Source of the DNA: Nannobrachium achirus | Lineage: Eukaryota; Chordata; Actinopteri; Myctophiformes; Myctophidae | DNA length: 64,000 bases | NCBI GenBank assembly: GCA_963921795.1 | Contig: OY997641.1 | Span: forward strand, 56,557,693-56,621,692 | Reading direction: 5' to 3' | In this document: positions 1 to 11,124 of the stretch, in pieces | Layout: the number at the start of each line of letters is the position of its first letter | Position numbering within the stretch: position 1 is the first letter of the stretch | The notes under the pieces: model-generated | What the model was told of the DNA's origin: nothing | Databases searched by the model: none | The model's input: the letters and a program-made list of their open reading frames with translations, nothing else | Made by a program: the position numbers and the translations under genes

Positions 1-1360
1 ACACTCACAGAGATTTTTTGTTGACTCATGTGGCGTACGTGATGTCAGAGCCTTTTATGAAGTGATGTCACAATGAGTCAGAGCTTTCGCCGATTTCCTC
101 AGAAACAGCCTGATGTCAACAATCAACCCCGCATAAGGAGATTCCGAACGTTTCGCGCCGGTTTGGGAAAACCGCGCGTCGGGTCGGGTCGAGACCCGGC
201 ACTGCACTCCGTGCCGCGGCGGGGAACGCGCGTGCCGAATCTGAAGCCGGTGGGACGAACGGTTCTCGAGATACGCGGATTACAAACACACACACACACA
301 CGCAGAGACTTCTCGCATTTATAGATAGATAAAGTGAGTTTACATGGGCAGGAGTTGCAATGGAGCAGCAGTAAGTACGTTTCTTTAATAATGATATTCC
401 AGTTACTTCCTAAAAAGGATAAATCATAACAGTCTTTTCTTCTTCTTTCAGGGTTTCAACATTACTTCTTCTTCTTCCAGGACCGGGCCAGGTAAGGTGA
501 GTATAAAGGTAGGTAACTTAGAATAGGGTTCACTTAGAATAGGATTCACTTAGAATAGGATTCGCTTAGAATAGGGCCTCAGGTGAGTAATTTAGCGTAG
601 CCAAAAGGTAAGTATTAGAATAGGCCAAACAGGGTTATTCAGGGGAACACTGGGCTGGTTTGTTACCGGGCACGGGGGAAGCGGGGCTCCAGGGCACTTG
701 GGTGTACTGACGGTAGCCGGAGCGCCTAGGGGCTCAGGCCGGCGTACGTCAGCGTTGGACCTCCTTCTTACGTGGGTTCCAGAAACAGCGGGGGACCCGG
801 GGCTCCGGTGGGTTCCAGATCGCGGCGGAGGACCCAGTGCTCAGGTGGGTTTTGGAAACAGCGTAGGAACCCGGAAGTCCGGTGGGTTCCAGATTCGGGC
901 CCGGTTACCAGCAGCTCAGGTGGCTTTCTATTACTCAGTCATTTCAGGCCATTTATGTGAAGCGCTTTCTCCTTTCGCTTCTCTTTCCTCCTTCTCCTCA
1001 CTTTGGCCATGGGTTAAGGGTTAGTTAGCATGCTCCTTACTTTGCCTATGGGAAAAGGACAACGCAGTGTCACTGTCATGTTCAACACATAAAACATTGG
1101 GAAGGGAATAAGTGGTGATATCGCTTCTTACCGCTAGCACGCACAGATCACTCCCACACAGGTCTTCTCACACAGAGATTCAGAGAGTGAATGAGAGGAG
1201 AGGTGAGCTCCTCTTAGGTGTGTCTCCAAATTACCCAGCTCCCGCAGCTGGTAGTCTATTAGGGCGACAGCAAATAGGCTGGCACGTACCGCCCCTCAAA
1301 CACACCTCCTAATGAGGTCCTCTAGGCCTGGCTCTACCTCTCGCCCATTCACTCTCTCCT
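1..1360. other. No gene recognised; GC-rich tract and short minisatellite
   Basis: I recognise no gene here. Positions about 120-270 are rich in CpG and could be a promoter-like tract or part of an old repeat. Positions about 520-575 carry repeats of a 'TTAGAATAGG' motif. Positions about 770-930 carry a diverged tandem repeat with a roughly 50-60 bp unit built around GTGGGTTCCAGA. Open frames of 60-108 codons cross this area but show no recognisable domain. Confidence 0.4.
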
Positions 1361-1401
1361 GTGACGTGCTTACCTTGCGGCCTTCCTCTTAGCGAGACAC
1401 C

Positions 1402-1403
<2 letters not shown>

Positions 1404-1480
<77 letters not shown>

Positions 1481-1495
1481 GTATACATATGTATA

Positions 1496-1584
<89 letters not shown>

Positions 1585-1609
1585 GTATGTATATATATGT
1601 ATATATATA
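1404..1609. repeat. (AT)n microsatellite, about 205 bp
   Basis: Almost uninterrupted AT dinucleotide repeat with a few GT interruptions. Frames through it read as Tyr-Ile repeats and are not genes. Confidence 0.97.
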
Positions 1610-2069
1610 GTAACTGAGTTAAATGAACACTTGGGTTTTTACACTGCAGTCACAGGTAGGGCTTGAAATGCTTATGTTGTTCCGTTTACTGTCACTGTAT
1701 ATAAAAATAACTTTGTTCAAATACTGGGCTTTCTTGTTTCTCTGAAATTAATTGAGAAAGACAACCAGGAGCTGTTGTAAACAGCATGCATTGTCAGGAT
1801 AAGGTCAGCTTTTTGTGTTTTGCATACTGAGGTCAGATAAAGTTACAACTAATACAGTGTGTGTGTGTGTCAGTTATATCATAAGTGGATCAAACCAATG
1901 TTGACTCAGGTTGGGACCTATATTCTTTTGTACTCATTTTAGACAATAAGGAAGATCAGATAACAAGGGAGGTGGAAGGCTAGGTGGCAATTGTTTTTTT
2001 TCCCAGTGAACGCGTAACACATTTCTGCTTGAAACAAGCCCTCAGAAAGTTATTTCCTACATTATGTCC

Positions 2070-2147
2070 TAGGGCATTCACCAAATATTCGAATATTCGA
2101 ATATCAAAATCACTATTCGACGTTGTTCACCTAAGTCGAATATTCGC

Positions 2148-2179
<32 letters not shown>

Positions 2180-2612
2180 CCCCTTATTGTTTTCTCTTTA
2201 AAAAAAATATTGTTTATAAAGCTTGGCAAGATAGGAAGTCATAAGAATTAGTTGTCAATGGCCCTGGTGGATGAATTTGTTAATGCTCTATACCAGGGTT
2301 TCTCAAACCTTTTTAGGCTGTGAACCCCAAAATAAACATATTTGAACTGGGGACCCCCACCCTGACAAGCACTTGGAATTGTAGGTATTACATTTAATGT
2401 GACTCGGTTCGGCAGATAAACCGAACTACATGCGATCTACATGCTCACAACGCCTCGCGTTGCGAGGCGTTGTGAGCATGTAGATCTGCTATTTTCACAA
2501 TGTCAGCCTCTTGCTTACTTAGTTTGGCCAGTCCTGTTGAAAATTCGACTATTCAAATACTTTGAAGTCGAATAATTCAAATACAAAAAAAACACTATTC
2601 GTGAATGCCCTA
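2070..2612. mobile_element. hAT-like non-autonomous element with nested repeat and palindrome
   Basis: Ends are TAGGGCATTCAC on the left and GTGAATGCCCTA on the right, flanked by a perfect 8-bp duplication TTATGTCC (2062-2069 and 2613-2620), the length typical of hAT insertions. The interior near each end is rich in ATTCGAAT-type motifs. A second repeat beginning near 2295 (GGTTTCTCAAACC-like, a common fish MITE end) sits inside, and it contains the palindrome at 2434-2486. No transposase is encoded. Confidence 0.85.
2434..2486. repeat. Perfect palindrome, 25-bp arms with 3-base loop
   Basis: Arms starting GATCTACATGCTCACAACG and closing with the exact complement around GTT. This is the cleanest copy of a hairpin family recurring about 18 times in the window (see findings). 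Confidence 0.95.
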
Positions 2613-2669
2613 TTATGTCCCCCCTGTCCATAAAATATGTTTTTAAAACTACATGAGGCATAACAGTAC

Positions 2670-2930
2670 CTGTCTTTCCTTCCACAGAGGTGGACGGCTG
2701 GCTGCGGCCATCAGCGTTCTTAGACATGATGCTGAGTGAGTATGCGGTGTACGGTTCAAGGGATCCCAGCTGTGCAGGCGAGGAGGTCACATGGTCTTCA
2801 CGGAAGAAGCCAGCGTTGTTCTCAATACGTATGATGAACCCAGTGGCCCCGGGGACCGTGGTGAACTCCACCATCAAGGTTGTGCTGTCTTTTGCCTTCA
2901 CTACGTCAATAGGATCCATCACCTTGGGAG
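2670..2930 (-). CDS. Fibronectin type III exon (complete domain)
   Basis: 261 bp, phase 1-1, acceptor CTTTAG before 2930 and donor GTACTG after 2670. It encodes one whole fibronectin III fold: an early PIDVVKAKDSTTLMVEFT strand region, a central GFIIRIENN strand, then LEPYTAYSLSIMSKNADG, the usual LxPxTxYxLxI signature, and a closing GRSQPSTSVEGKT. Fibronectin III modules of this kind occur in extracellular parts of secreted and membrane proteins. Confidence 0.8.
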
Positions 2931-5125
2931 CTAAAGACAGTTAATGCACACAATTAGTTCGAATGAAAAAAACATTTGGGAAGAAGAAAAACATTTAGTA
3001 AATGCCCATAATAGAAAACGTAATCAAACGCAACCAGGCACCTTGCATTGCACGAGAGGTACAGTACTGTATGCAGAAAATAAGGGCAACGATATTTCAT
3101 AATATACCTCTGGCTGAATTTTGACAAATCTCTTTGTGAACAGTAAAATGTTCCGGTCTATACAGTTGCCTGAAAGCTGAAGATAACTTGAATCCATTTT
3201 AATGGCCTATACTGTACACAAAAGTGCCTTCCTTCTACATTTACAGCAATCGATATGAGCTGGGTATTCGAGGCATGTGAAGAGGTGAGAACTGTGCACA
3301 TACAGTACATTAAATGTCTCTAAGTTTAGAGTACCTCTAAAACTGTAGAATACACAGACGATCCAAACCTACATAAGCCCCAATGTTATGCTATTCTCTA
3401 CTATTCCTAACCTGACTGCGCCCGATGATGGCAGCAGTGCGTATGCCTGGCTGCATATCGCTCTGCTTACCTTCATCTGGGATCCCTCGGGCAGACCCGA
3501 TGTAAGGGGCGGGACATTTTTTAAAATTCTTTAGAGACAGTTTGCCCTCCTGGCCCCCAAGCTGTGGAAAAACTTCCTGTCGCACTTAGAACAACGGACT
3601 CACTCGCTAGCTTTCGCCGTGGACTGAAGACTCACCTTTTCAGACTCCACCTTGACCCATAGCACTACTGAAACACTCAATGACCATACACAAAGCTAGT
3701 CAACATATATATATATATACTAGAATTCGCGGCCGCTGCGCGGCCGCTCATATAACAACAGCTGGCACATTGGTAATGGTTGGTAATGGGTGGTCCTAGC
3801 GGGCAAAATGGCCGCTCATAGCTGGCTAAAAAGCGCCTGAATAATAATTTTGTTTTATATTAACTGTACGCTAATGTAAGTACATTGATGGTGGCAAATG
3901 TGCCTATAACATTGGCAGAGTACTGATCAGTACATATGCCAAGCGTGGAACCTCTAGGATTAGTGGTTTGCTGGGAATAGGGAGCATAAGCCATTGTGAC
4001 TCCATGGACCCCTTCTCCAATTACTATATGTAAGATATATATATATATATATTTTTTTCCTCTTTACTGATTTTATTGTTATAGATTGATATTCATATGC
4101 ATTTGTTATATTGTTGTTGATGTTCTGACATGTTATCTTGTTATTATAGTAATGTATTATCTGCTTATTGTAAGTCGCTTTGGATTAAAAGCGTCTGCTA
4201 AATGCCTAAACTGTAAACTGTAAACTGTAAATTGTAAATCTACAGTAGTTAGTTGTCTAAGTTTCTAATAACACTCTTTGTTATAGACAAAGCCACCACT
4301 GTAACTCACCTGTGGAAGCCTCCAAAGTGCTTCTGATTGGTGGACCTTGACTTGCGCAGTTAGCGCGAGTGCTGCGCCTGCGACGCCTGTGAAAGCAGTC
4401 CAGAGCTTCGACCGTAACGATATAGGTGCTGTGTGCGGTGAGATCGTGCAGGGAGCCCATCACAACATTGGGACCATACTTTGCAATGGCAGTAGGGTTG
4501 TTTGGCGAGGCTGTTGGTGCAGCGGAGACGTTGTACAGAGCATGGGGTATAATTACTGACAGTTTAAATGTCTGGTAAATGCACTGATCACAGCTGTCAA
4601 ATAAAGTTTGTATGGTTGATTGGAGACTTATTTTTCCAATAAATTGGATTCTGTTCTAAAAAGAGCTGGCTAAACAGATGTCGTACATCTATTTTCTTTT
4701 GCGGGTTAAAAAAAGTAATAAATGTACTTAATCTGATTACTGTTGTGTCCACCTTTATGCTTTAATTATATTTTGTATCAACAGGGATGGACTTTGTAGC
4801 CAAAATAGCCAATATTGTAGCCAATGTTTGACCATTTTAGTTAATTACTTGTGAGACAATTAGAGATATTAATACAATAATTAAATTGTCACTTTATACA
4901 TGTGCAGATACCCTGTATATGTATGTTGGTTTGTTCACTGTTGAGTGAGAAAACAATATTGCACATTCATCTAATCATCTGGAGACCTCCCCAAATAATA
5001 GTTGAGATAATAATGTTGAGAAACAGTGTCCAAAGGCCAAATGGCTATAATATATAAATATGCGATTAATTGCTTAACATGACGGTGAGTTAATCGCGAT
5101 TAATTTAGTTAACTCGCAAGGCACT

Positions 5126-5166
<41 letters not shown>

Positions 5167-6855
5167 CAAAAACAAGGCTACAATCGTGTTTAGGTGTTTG
5201 TTCATGATTGTTTACCTGTTGTGTGGTCTGTTGGTTGAACCTGGAGAGCTGAAGAGATAGAATACACACACTAATTTAAAGAAGTATGCGGGAATTATGA
5301 AATAATTATGAAATGTCCATGCATGGGTGACATATGGGTGCGTTGTTGCAAGCGAACAGTGATTTGGTCACACTACAGCCTTCTAGCTACATTTAGGACA
5401 CAGAGGTCATGACCTGTATTATGTTGTTACCAAAATACATGATTCAGGCATATTATGTTTCTTCTGAACCGAAACAATGGGTCAGTTTCTCAGTCCTGAC
5501 TTAGGGTGGCGCCATTTCTCCTTTTTGCGACATGCAGACAGACAGACAGACAGACAGACACACATGTGTCACACACCGGACGGACGGATGGACAGAGAGG
5601 CGTTGCATCAGTAGGCAGGATAAAAAATAAACTCATCAGGATTTTGTCTGAACTTTGGGCCTTAATGATTAATCTTGGACCTGAACAAGATCAATATCTA
5701 CAGTGTATACAAACTGAACAAATACAAGGCAACAATTCATCACCTGTTATGAACAAATATTCTCCAGAATAAGATAGATTACCAGTATGCTATGAGACAT
5801 CTATAACTATAATGTTTAACGGTTAACTATATGGCACATTGATTGATTGATAATCCATTATTAAATGTTTGCTAAAAGTACAGAGGTACAATTATACAAT
5901 AATGCTAAAAGGATAACACATAAGGGCCTGAGGGATGGTTTCTATTCTGGTCCTGTGTATTCAATGCCACGTTCAACCCATATTTGGATCAAACAAAAGT
6001 AAAATTTGTTCTCCTGCTGCAACTAAAATGTGCAATGCCTTACCAACAGTCATGAAGAAGTGAGAATCCTTGCCATCCTTTAAAAACGCGCTACAAGATC
6101 ACCTACAGGTGGCTGCAAATCAGAACTGGCCCCCGTACAAATCTCAAAACCTAACCTGTTTTATTGTTTACCGTTATGTTTAAAGACAAACACATTTTCA
6201 TGTGAACCGGCGGATTTGTAAAATTGTAAAAAAAATAATAATAATAAAAAAGAAAAGACTAGCATAACTGTTATTGAATAGAAAACAATAGCACTATATG
6301 CTGCCACTATATGCTGTTTTATTTTGAACATATTGGCATAAAAACTGGACTTAATAAATATTCTAGCCAAGTAAAGGGGTGCTTGAACTCAGAAATCAGA
6401 ACAATTCAAACTCGTGAGCAGAAGGCAGTTCCTGTCCCAAGTAAAGCTGAGTGTGTGCAGCAGTAAGCCCTGCAGTCTCTTGTCACCACACAAGGGTTGG
6501 TTACATCCTAAAACATGAAAGTAGGGAAAAGACATGCACATCCCCAACCCAAGCTTGGCAAGAGTTGAGCGACGAACAGCAAGCAGAGCAAAATTAAAGT
6601 AAAATTCCCGATAAGGTCGAGAAGCGACCGGCAGGTCACGCAGCAATTTTTTTTAGTGGCCCCATGTGGACTGTGCAGAGGGCTCCAATGCCACAGATGC
6701 TTTATGGCACTCTAAAGCATGTCATCATCAGTGTAAGATCGTCCAGTCTCACCCTGCTATCAGGAGGTGATGGATTAGATGTACTTACAGTGCAGCTCCA
6801 TGGTTAGGGAGGAAAGGAGGAGAGAGGTCACACTCAGCCACAGTACCATCTTCAT
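2670..6855 (-). CDS. Partial secreted protein gene: signal peptide, linker, fibronectin III exons
   Basis: Minus-strand exons: 6789-6855 (ATG at 6853-6855; signal peptide [20 protein letters not shown], 22 codons plus one base), 5216-5248 (33-bp linker reading ALQVQPTDHTT), 4310-4555 (82 residues, later strands of a fibronectin III domain, with VVMGSLHDLTAHSTYIVTVE) and 2670-2930 (87 residues, a complete fibronectin III domain starting PKVMDPIDVV). Every junction is GT/AG, and all exons are phase 1-1, so they can be joined in frame. The last fibronectin exon resembles FNDC7-like repeats, but this is a judgement from sequence style. The first half of the first fibronectin domain is not seen, and the gene probably continues past the left edge. 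The signal peptide and linker are duplicated from, or with, the SRCR gene at 38.6-47.4 kb; no SRCR exon was found here. It could be a chimeric gene or two unrelated remnants. Confidence 0.5.
3540..4240 (+). mobile_element. L2-like LINE 3' end, interrupted
   Basis: Plus-strand translation near 3545-3650 gives the terminal reverse-transcriptase motif LAPKLWKNF followed by decayed text ending in LTFSDSTL-like residues. At 4166-4200 stands the classic fish LINE/SINE tail GTCGCTTTGGATTAAAAGCG, followed by short CTGTAAA repeats. About 350 bp between these parts is unrelated AT-rich sequence. Confidence 0.6.
4310..4555 (-). CDS. Fibronectin type III exon (partial domain)
   Basis: 246 bp, phase 1-1, acceptor AAACTGTCAG before 4555 and donor CAG/GTGAGT after 4310. 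The protein carries LHDLTAHSTYIVTVEALDC, matching the late strands of a fibronectin III fold, then an unusual basic stretch HRRRRRSTR. The first strands and the conserved Trp are missing, so an upstream exon or a decayed one is implied. Splices in phase to the 2670-2930 exon. Confidence 0.65.
5216..5248 (-). CDS. 33-bp linker exon (left copy)
   Basis: Acceptor CTCTTCAG before 5248 and donor GTAAAC after 5216. Near-identical to the linker exon at 41091-41123 and related to the 24-bp one at 43761-43784. It reads ALQVQPTDHTT with the first base taken from the preceding exon. Confidence 0.7.
6000..6130 (+). mobile_element. Small LINE reverse-transcriptase C-terminal fragment
   Basis: The plus strand reads MCNALPTVMKK, a stop, then ESLPSFKNALQDHLQVAANQ, the usual end of fish LINE polymerases. 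A related scrap lies at 35135-35235. Decayed. Confidence 0.45.
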
Positions 6856-6974
6856 CCTGCTGCCTGAAGATACCTTCACCCCCTGTCTGCTCTGTGTCTG
6901 CTGAAGCTCCACAGATATACCCCAGACACACACTGTCTGGTCCCCGGCACGCCCCCTCCACTGCCTCCCCACAA

Positions 6975-7133
<159 letters not shown>

Positions 7134-7397
7134 AAAGTTTCCAAGCAGTATAGTTCAAACTGTTGACTTTGATAAGAAGAGCTCAGTGTAATGAAGGACT
7201 TTGACATTTGAGTTGGTTTGATTTATATGAGGTTTAAGGTTCAAAAGAAATGACATGCTTCTCAAAAAGAAAAAGAAAATACCGTAAAGTCAGCGACGTA
7301 TTTCTGTTGTGGTCCTTTCCTTGGTCTTGGCCAAACAAAACATAACAACAAAACAAGAAAACATGATATATAACCCTTTAAAGATTATGCACCCACC

Positions 7398-7672
7398 ATG
7401 GGGCGGCATAGCTCAGGGGTAGAGAAACCGTTATTAGAGCACGAAGGGTTCCCCCAAGGGTTCCCAGTTGGAATCTGGGCTCCCCCTGAGTTAATGTCGA
7501 AGGGTCCTTGAGCAAGACTCTGAACTCCTAATTGCTCCCAGTGAGTAGGTTGGTGCCTTGCATGGTTTCCTCTGCCAACCGGTGTATGAATGTGTGTGTG
7601 AATGGGTGAATGTAATGCACAATCTATGTAAAGCGCATTGGATAAAAGCGCTATATAAATGCACCATTTACC
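7398..7672 (+). mobile_element. tRNA-derived SINE
   Basis: tRNA-like head with an A-box-like TAGCTCAGGGGTAGAG and a weak B box, then the familiar fish SINE body (CCTTGAGCAAGACTCTGAAC, GCCTTGCATGG, GTGTGAATGGGTGAATG) and the tail AAAGCGCTATATAAATGCAC before CATTTACC. Confidence 0.85.
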
Positions 7673-8478
7673 AAGATGCTGCAGAGCAATTAATATTGCT
7701 CTCTTCAAACAATATTCACTTGTCTTTGAGCTTTTTTGATTGATTGAATTGTTTATTTAACAAGAAATGAATAAACAGCACAGAGGTAAAGCAAAGCATT
7801 TAGGCTAAAAGGTTTAAAGGTTTCATGCATGTCTCATGTCTCTATTGTCTCTCTATTGTGACTACTTGCAACTTAGGCTGTAAGTTTACACTAATCATTA
7901 AACCTCTCAAACCCAGAACCCCAGATGCTGAGTTGACCTACTTTCGGGTGTAGGCTCGGCTGAGCCTAATTTCCCGGCTTGTTTGAATCACGCTAGTGCA
8001 CTATAGCTTCAAGCTAGCTCAGGGTTTGGGAGGTTTGAAGCTATACGCTTTAGCTGTCCAGCTTCATGAAGTTAAAACAATATCAAACACTCATTTGCAT
8101 AGAGATATAAAGAAGAGATAAAAAAGTTAATATTTTGCACCACGTTGCATATGTGAACAAGGCTTTACTAATTCTACTTTCCTTTTTTTTATTATCATGA
8201 TTTTGATTTGTTCTCTTTTGTGCCCCAATTAATATTCTCTCCTGCCCTGTTGCCTGCCTGCCTGCCAGTCTCAGTCTGTTCTCCACATCTGCTTGCACCA
8301 ACACCACCTCCCCTCCCCTTTGTTTAAATAAAACTGGACTGGACTTTTGTGTCGTCTGCATTTGGGTCTGACTCTGCCAGTTTAACAAACCGTGCCAGAT
8401 GTTATGTTGGTACAGTATATGTTTCGCTGTAATTGTACTGACCTAGCTTCCAGTGGGATCCAGTCCAACTGCTGGAAG

Positions 8479-9420
8479 GGCTGTATTAACCATTGGGCCG
8501 GTAGGGCCGTTGCCAGGGGCCCTTGGCTCTCAGGGGCCCTTGGGGGAACTGGGACGTGTGATAATTGACAATTTACTGAAATTAAATGTATACGTTAATT
8601 AAAATATCAAATGTGTGGGCCCCTCCTCTGTTGTCTACAGGTGCTTTCTTGGCCCATAGATGATCATCATGGCTTAAAATCTGAGCTGATAGCCGAGGAC
8701 CCAGTCACCAAAATGGGAGGGGACCTGTGATTTTCTGCCGTACTTTCTATATCTGTTTTATCTATTAGTTTGGTCATTAAGGTCCACAGAATGAGAGGCC
8801 TGCTCTGCTGGAAACATCGCGATAAAAGTTATGGCCATTTGTATATTCACTGTCCCACTGACTCCACTAGAAATATTTAAAAAAAGAAAAAAAGTCTGCT
8901 TTAAGTAGCATGTGAGGGGTCAAACTAGGGGTTCTTCATGATTCTGAATCCATTGCAAGCATTTGTTTTGCATGAAAAACATTCCTTGGGCTAGATATCG
9001 GCCCCCCAAAACAGTCAAAAGTGATGAGTCATCACCTTTTTCCCACTTTTCACAGTTTTTGGCTGAACCCCTAGTTTAACCCCTCACATGCTAATTAAAG
9101 CAGATGTTTTTCCTTTTTTAAATATTTCTAGTGGAGTCAATGGGACAGTGAATATACAAATGGCCATAACCTTTTTTCGCAATGTTTCCGGCAGAGCAGG
9201 CCTCTCATTCTGTGGACCTTAATGACCAAACTAATAGATAAAACAGAAATAAAAAGTACGGCAGAAAATCACAGGTCCTACCCTATTCCTTGAGCTTTTG
9301 GGCTTGTGGGTCCCCGGCTATGAGTAGTGCGCGTCAGGACGGAGGGGGGTTATGGTGGAGGTTGGGGGGGCCCTAAAAAATTATAGGCCAGGGGCCCTTG
9401 CAGGGCTTAATCCGTCCCTG
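8479..9420. mobile_element. hAT-like element with long internal foldback
   Basis: Left end GGCTGTATTAACC, right end GGCTTAATCCGTCCCTG, flanked by GCTGGAAG (8471-8478) and GCTGGAAA (9421-9428). The duplicated flank at about 37.26 kb keeps the empty site (CTGCTGGAAAGG), so the insertion is younger than that duplication. Inside are two inverted arms of about 213 bp (8721-8934 and 9067-9279). No coding potential seen. Confidence 0.75.
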
Positions 9421-10100
9421 GCTGGAAAGGTTGTTTACCAACATGGCTGGCAAAGTAACCCTGACTGTTCTGCGAAACCGGCCGGTCACTTCTCTTTCAG
9501 GACTTTGCAGGCCTCATACCACACCATGGGGGCATAGAAACAACATACTGTACAGCCCTGGCTTGTAAACAAAGACCAACTGTATCCAGAAACTTAGCTT
9601 CTCTGGACAATAATTTGTCCTGTAGTTCATCTTGCTCATGGGATTTTAGTGCCATAGTTTAACCTCACAGGTTGCATTCTAACATGCAGCTTAGCTGTTG
9701 CTTGATGTGGAAGTACACTGAATATACTGTATGTCTATGTCTTAATGCATTTGTTGGGTTGTTTATTTTTATTTTTAAATAAAATATTGACATTCTTCCT
9801 GCTTAGGAAACCGATTCATGACTTCTGCTGTATAGGTACGTTCTTAGTTTTCTGATATGTTCGTTATTTATTGTCAATAAGTTGAGGGGAAAAAAAACAT
9901 TTCATTTTGGGTCATGAGATGACCTATCTACAGCCTGGTTGACACAACAAGGCTTCCTGCAGAAAGCAAAATATTTGACCAGATGTGCCTTTACACAGCA
10001 ACTGTGTTTTTGGGGTTGAAAACATACACACACACACACACTGTGCGTAAACACTGCTTTACTACAAGGGGTATACACACATGCACGCACGCACGCACGT

Positions 10101-10147
<47 letters not shown>

Positions 10148-10650
10148 AATACACATACACAGCATATGGCATGCATGCCAGTTCTTTCATGGTACATTGA
10201 GGGCAGATAATGTATTATATTGTCAATGCAACATGTAAGCTGCTATTTTCACTATTTCATAGTTTTTGTTGTCTTTTATTGATTCATTTATTTTATATTT
10301 CTGAAAAATATTTATTTTAAAAAGGACCTGAATTCCAAACCAGTTAATAGGGAAAACAGGTTTTTATGGAAAATAAATCAAATGATTTATTTTCCAAAGC
10401 CTTAGAAGAAGAGGAACAACACCTCCCACACATACACACGTTGTCCTGAAGATGTATTTCAAATCACATTTCATTTTCAGATATACTACTTATAGGTCTA
10501 CCTTTAGAATATAATGAGTCAACCATTGGCCAAATCTGTCAATTGGAAAGTCATAGGTCAGTGTAATATTAAAAAGGCAATGAACAATACCAGCAATGAA
10601 GAGAAGAAGGTTATATGAACCACAAGCTGAAGATATACAGTACTGTAATG

Positions 10651-11124
10651 CAGGGACGTGCTGGGCCCCTGATTCAGCCCGGGAAAAAGAGTTGTAGAGG
10701 CCCTCATTGCACGCTATAGAGAGAGATCTCTCTTTATAGCGCTGCTGCTACTCAGAGATTTGTCATTTCAGATCATGACAAGTGACAAGCCAGTGGGCCA
10801 ATTACATGAGTTATATTTCGTCGTTGTCGGGTGGAAACCTTATGTCCAAAACCGTTTGTTTTGTAAATCATTTTAAAAATGATTTAAACTAGTGAAAACA
10901 GCCGATCTACAAGCACACAACACCTCGTGATGCGAGGCGGTGTGTGCTTGTAGATCTGCTGTTTTCACTACTTTTGTGCAAACAGTTTAATTTTTACTTT
11001 TGTGCAAACAGTTAAATTTTTTCCTAATGGCCGGCCGGTTCATTCCCGGCCGGCCTGGACGGGCCGGGAATGAACCGGCCGTTCGGGAGTTGTCCCGCTT
11101 TTCCCAATGGCCAGCACGTCCCTG
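10651..11124. mobile_element. hAT-like non-autonomous element, 474 bp, with palindrome
   Basis: Terminal repeats CAGGGACGTGCTGG and CCAGCACGTCCCTG, perfect 8-bp duplication CTGTAATG (10643-10650, 11125-11132). The empty site survives in the middle duplicate near 38140-38147. The centre holds the palindrome 10891-10969. A GGCCGG-rich inverted repeat lies at about 11030-11085. No transposase. Confidence 0.9.
10891..10969. repeat. Hairpin-family palindrome, 79 bp
   Basis: Begins AGTGAAAACAGCCGATCTAC and ends GTAGATCTGCTGTTTTCACT, with few mismatches in the stem. Confidence 0.95.

Noticed and set aside
1361-1666. 101-codon Tyr-Ile frame
   Set aside because: AT microsatellite read in frame.
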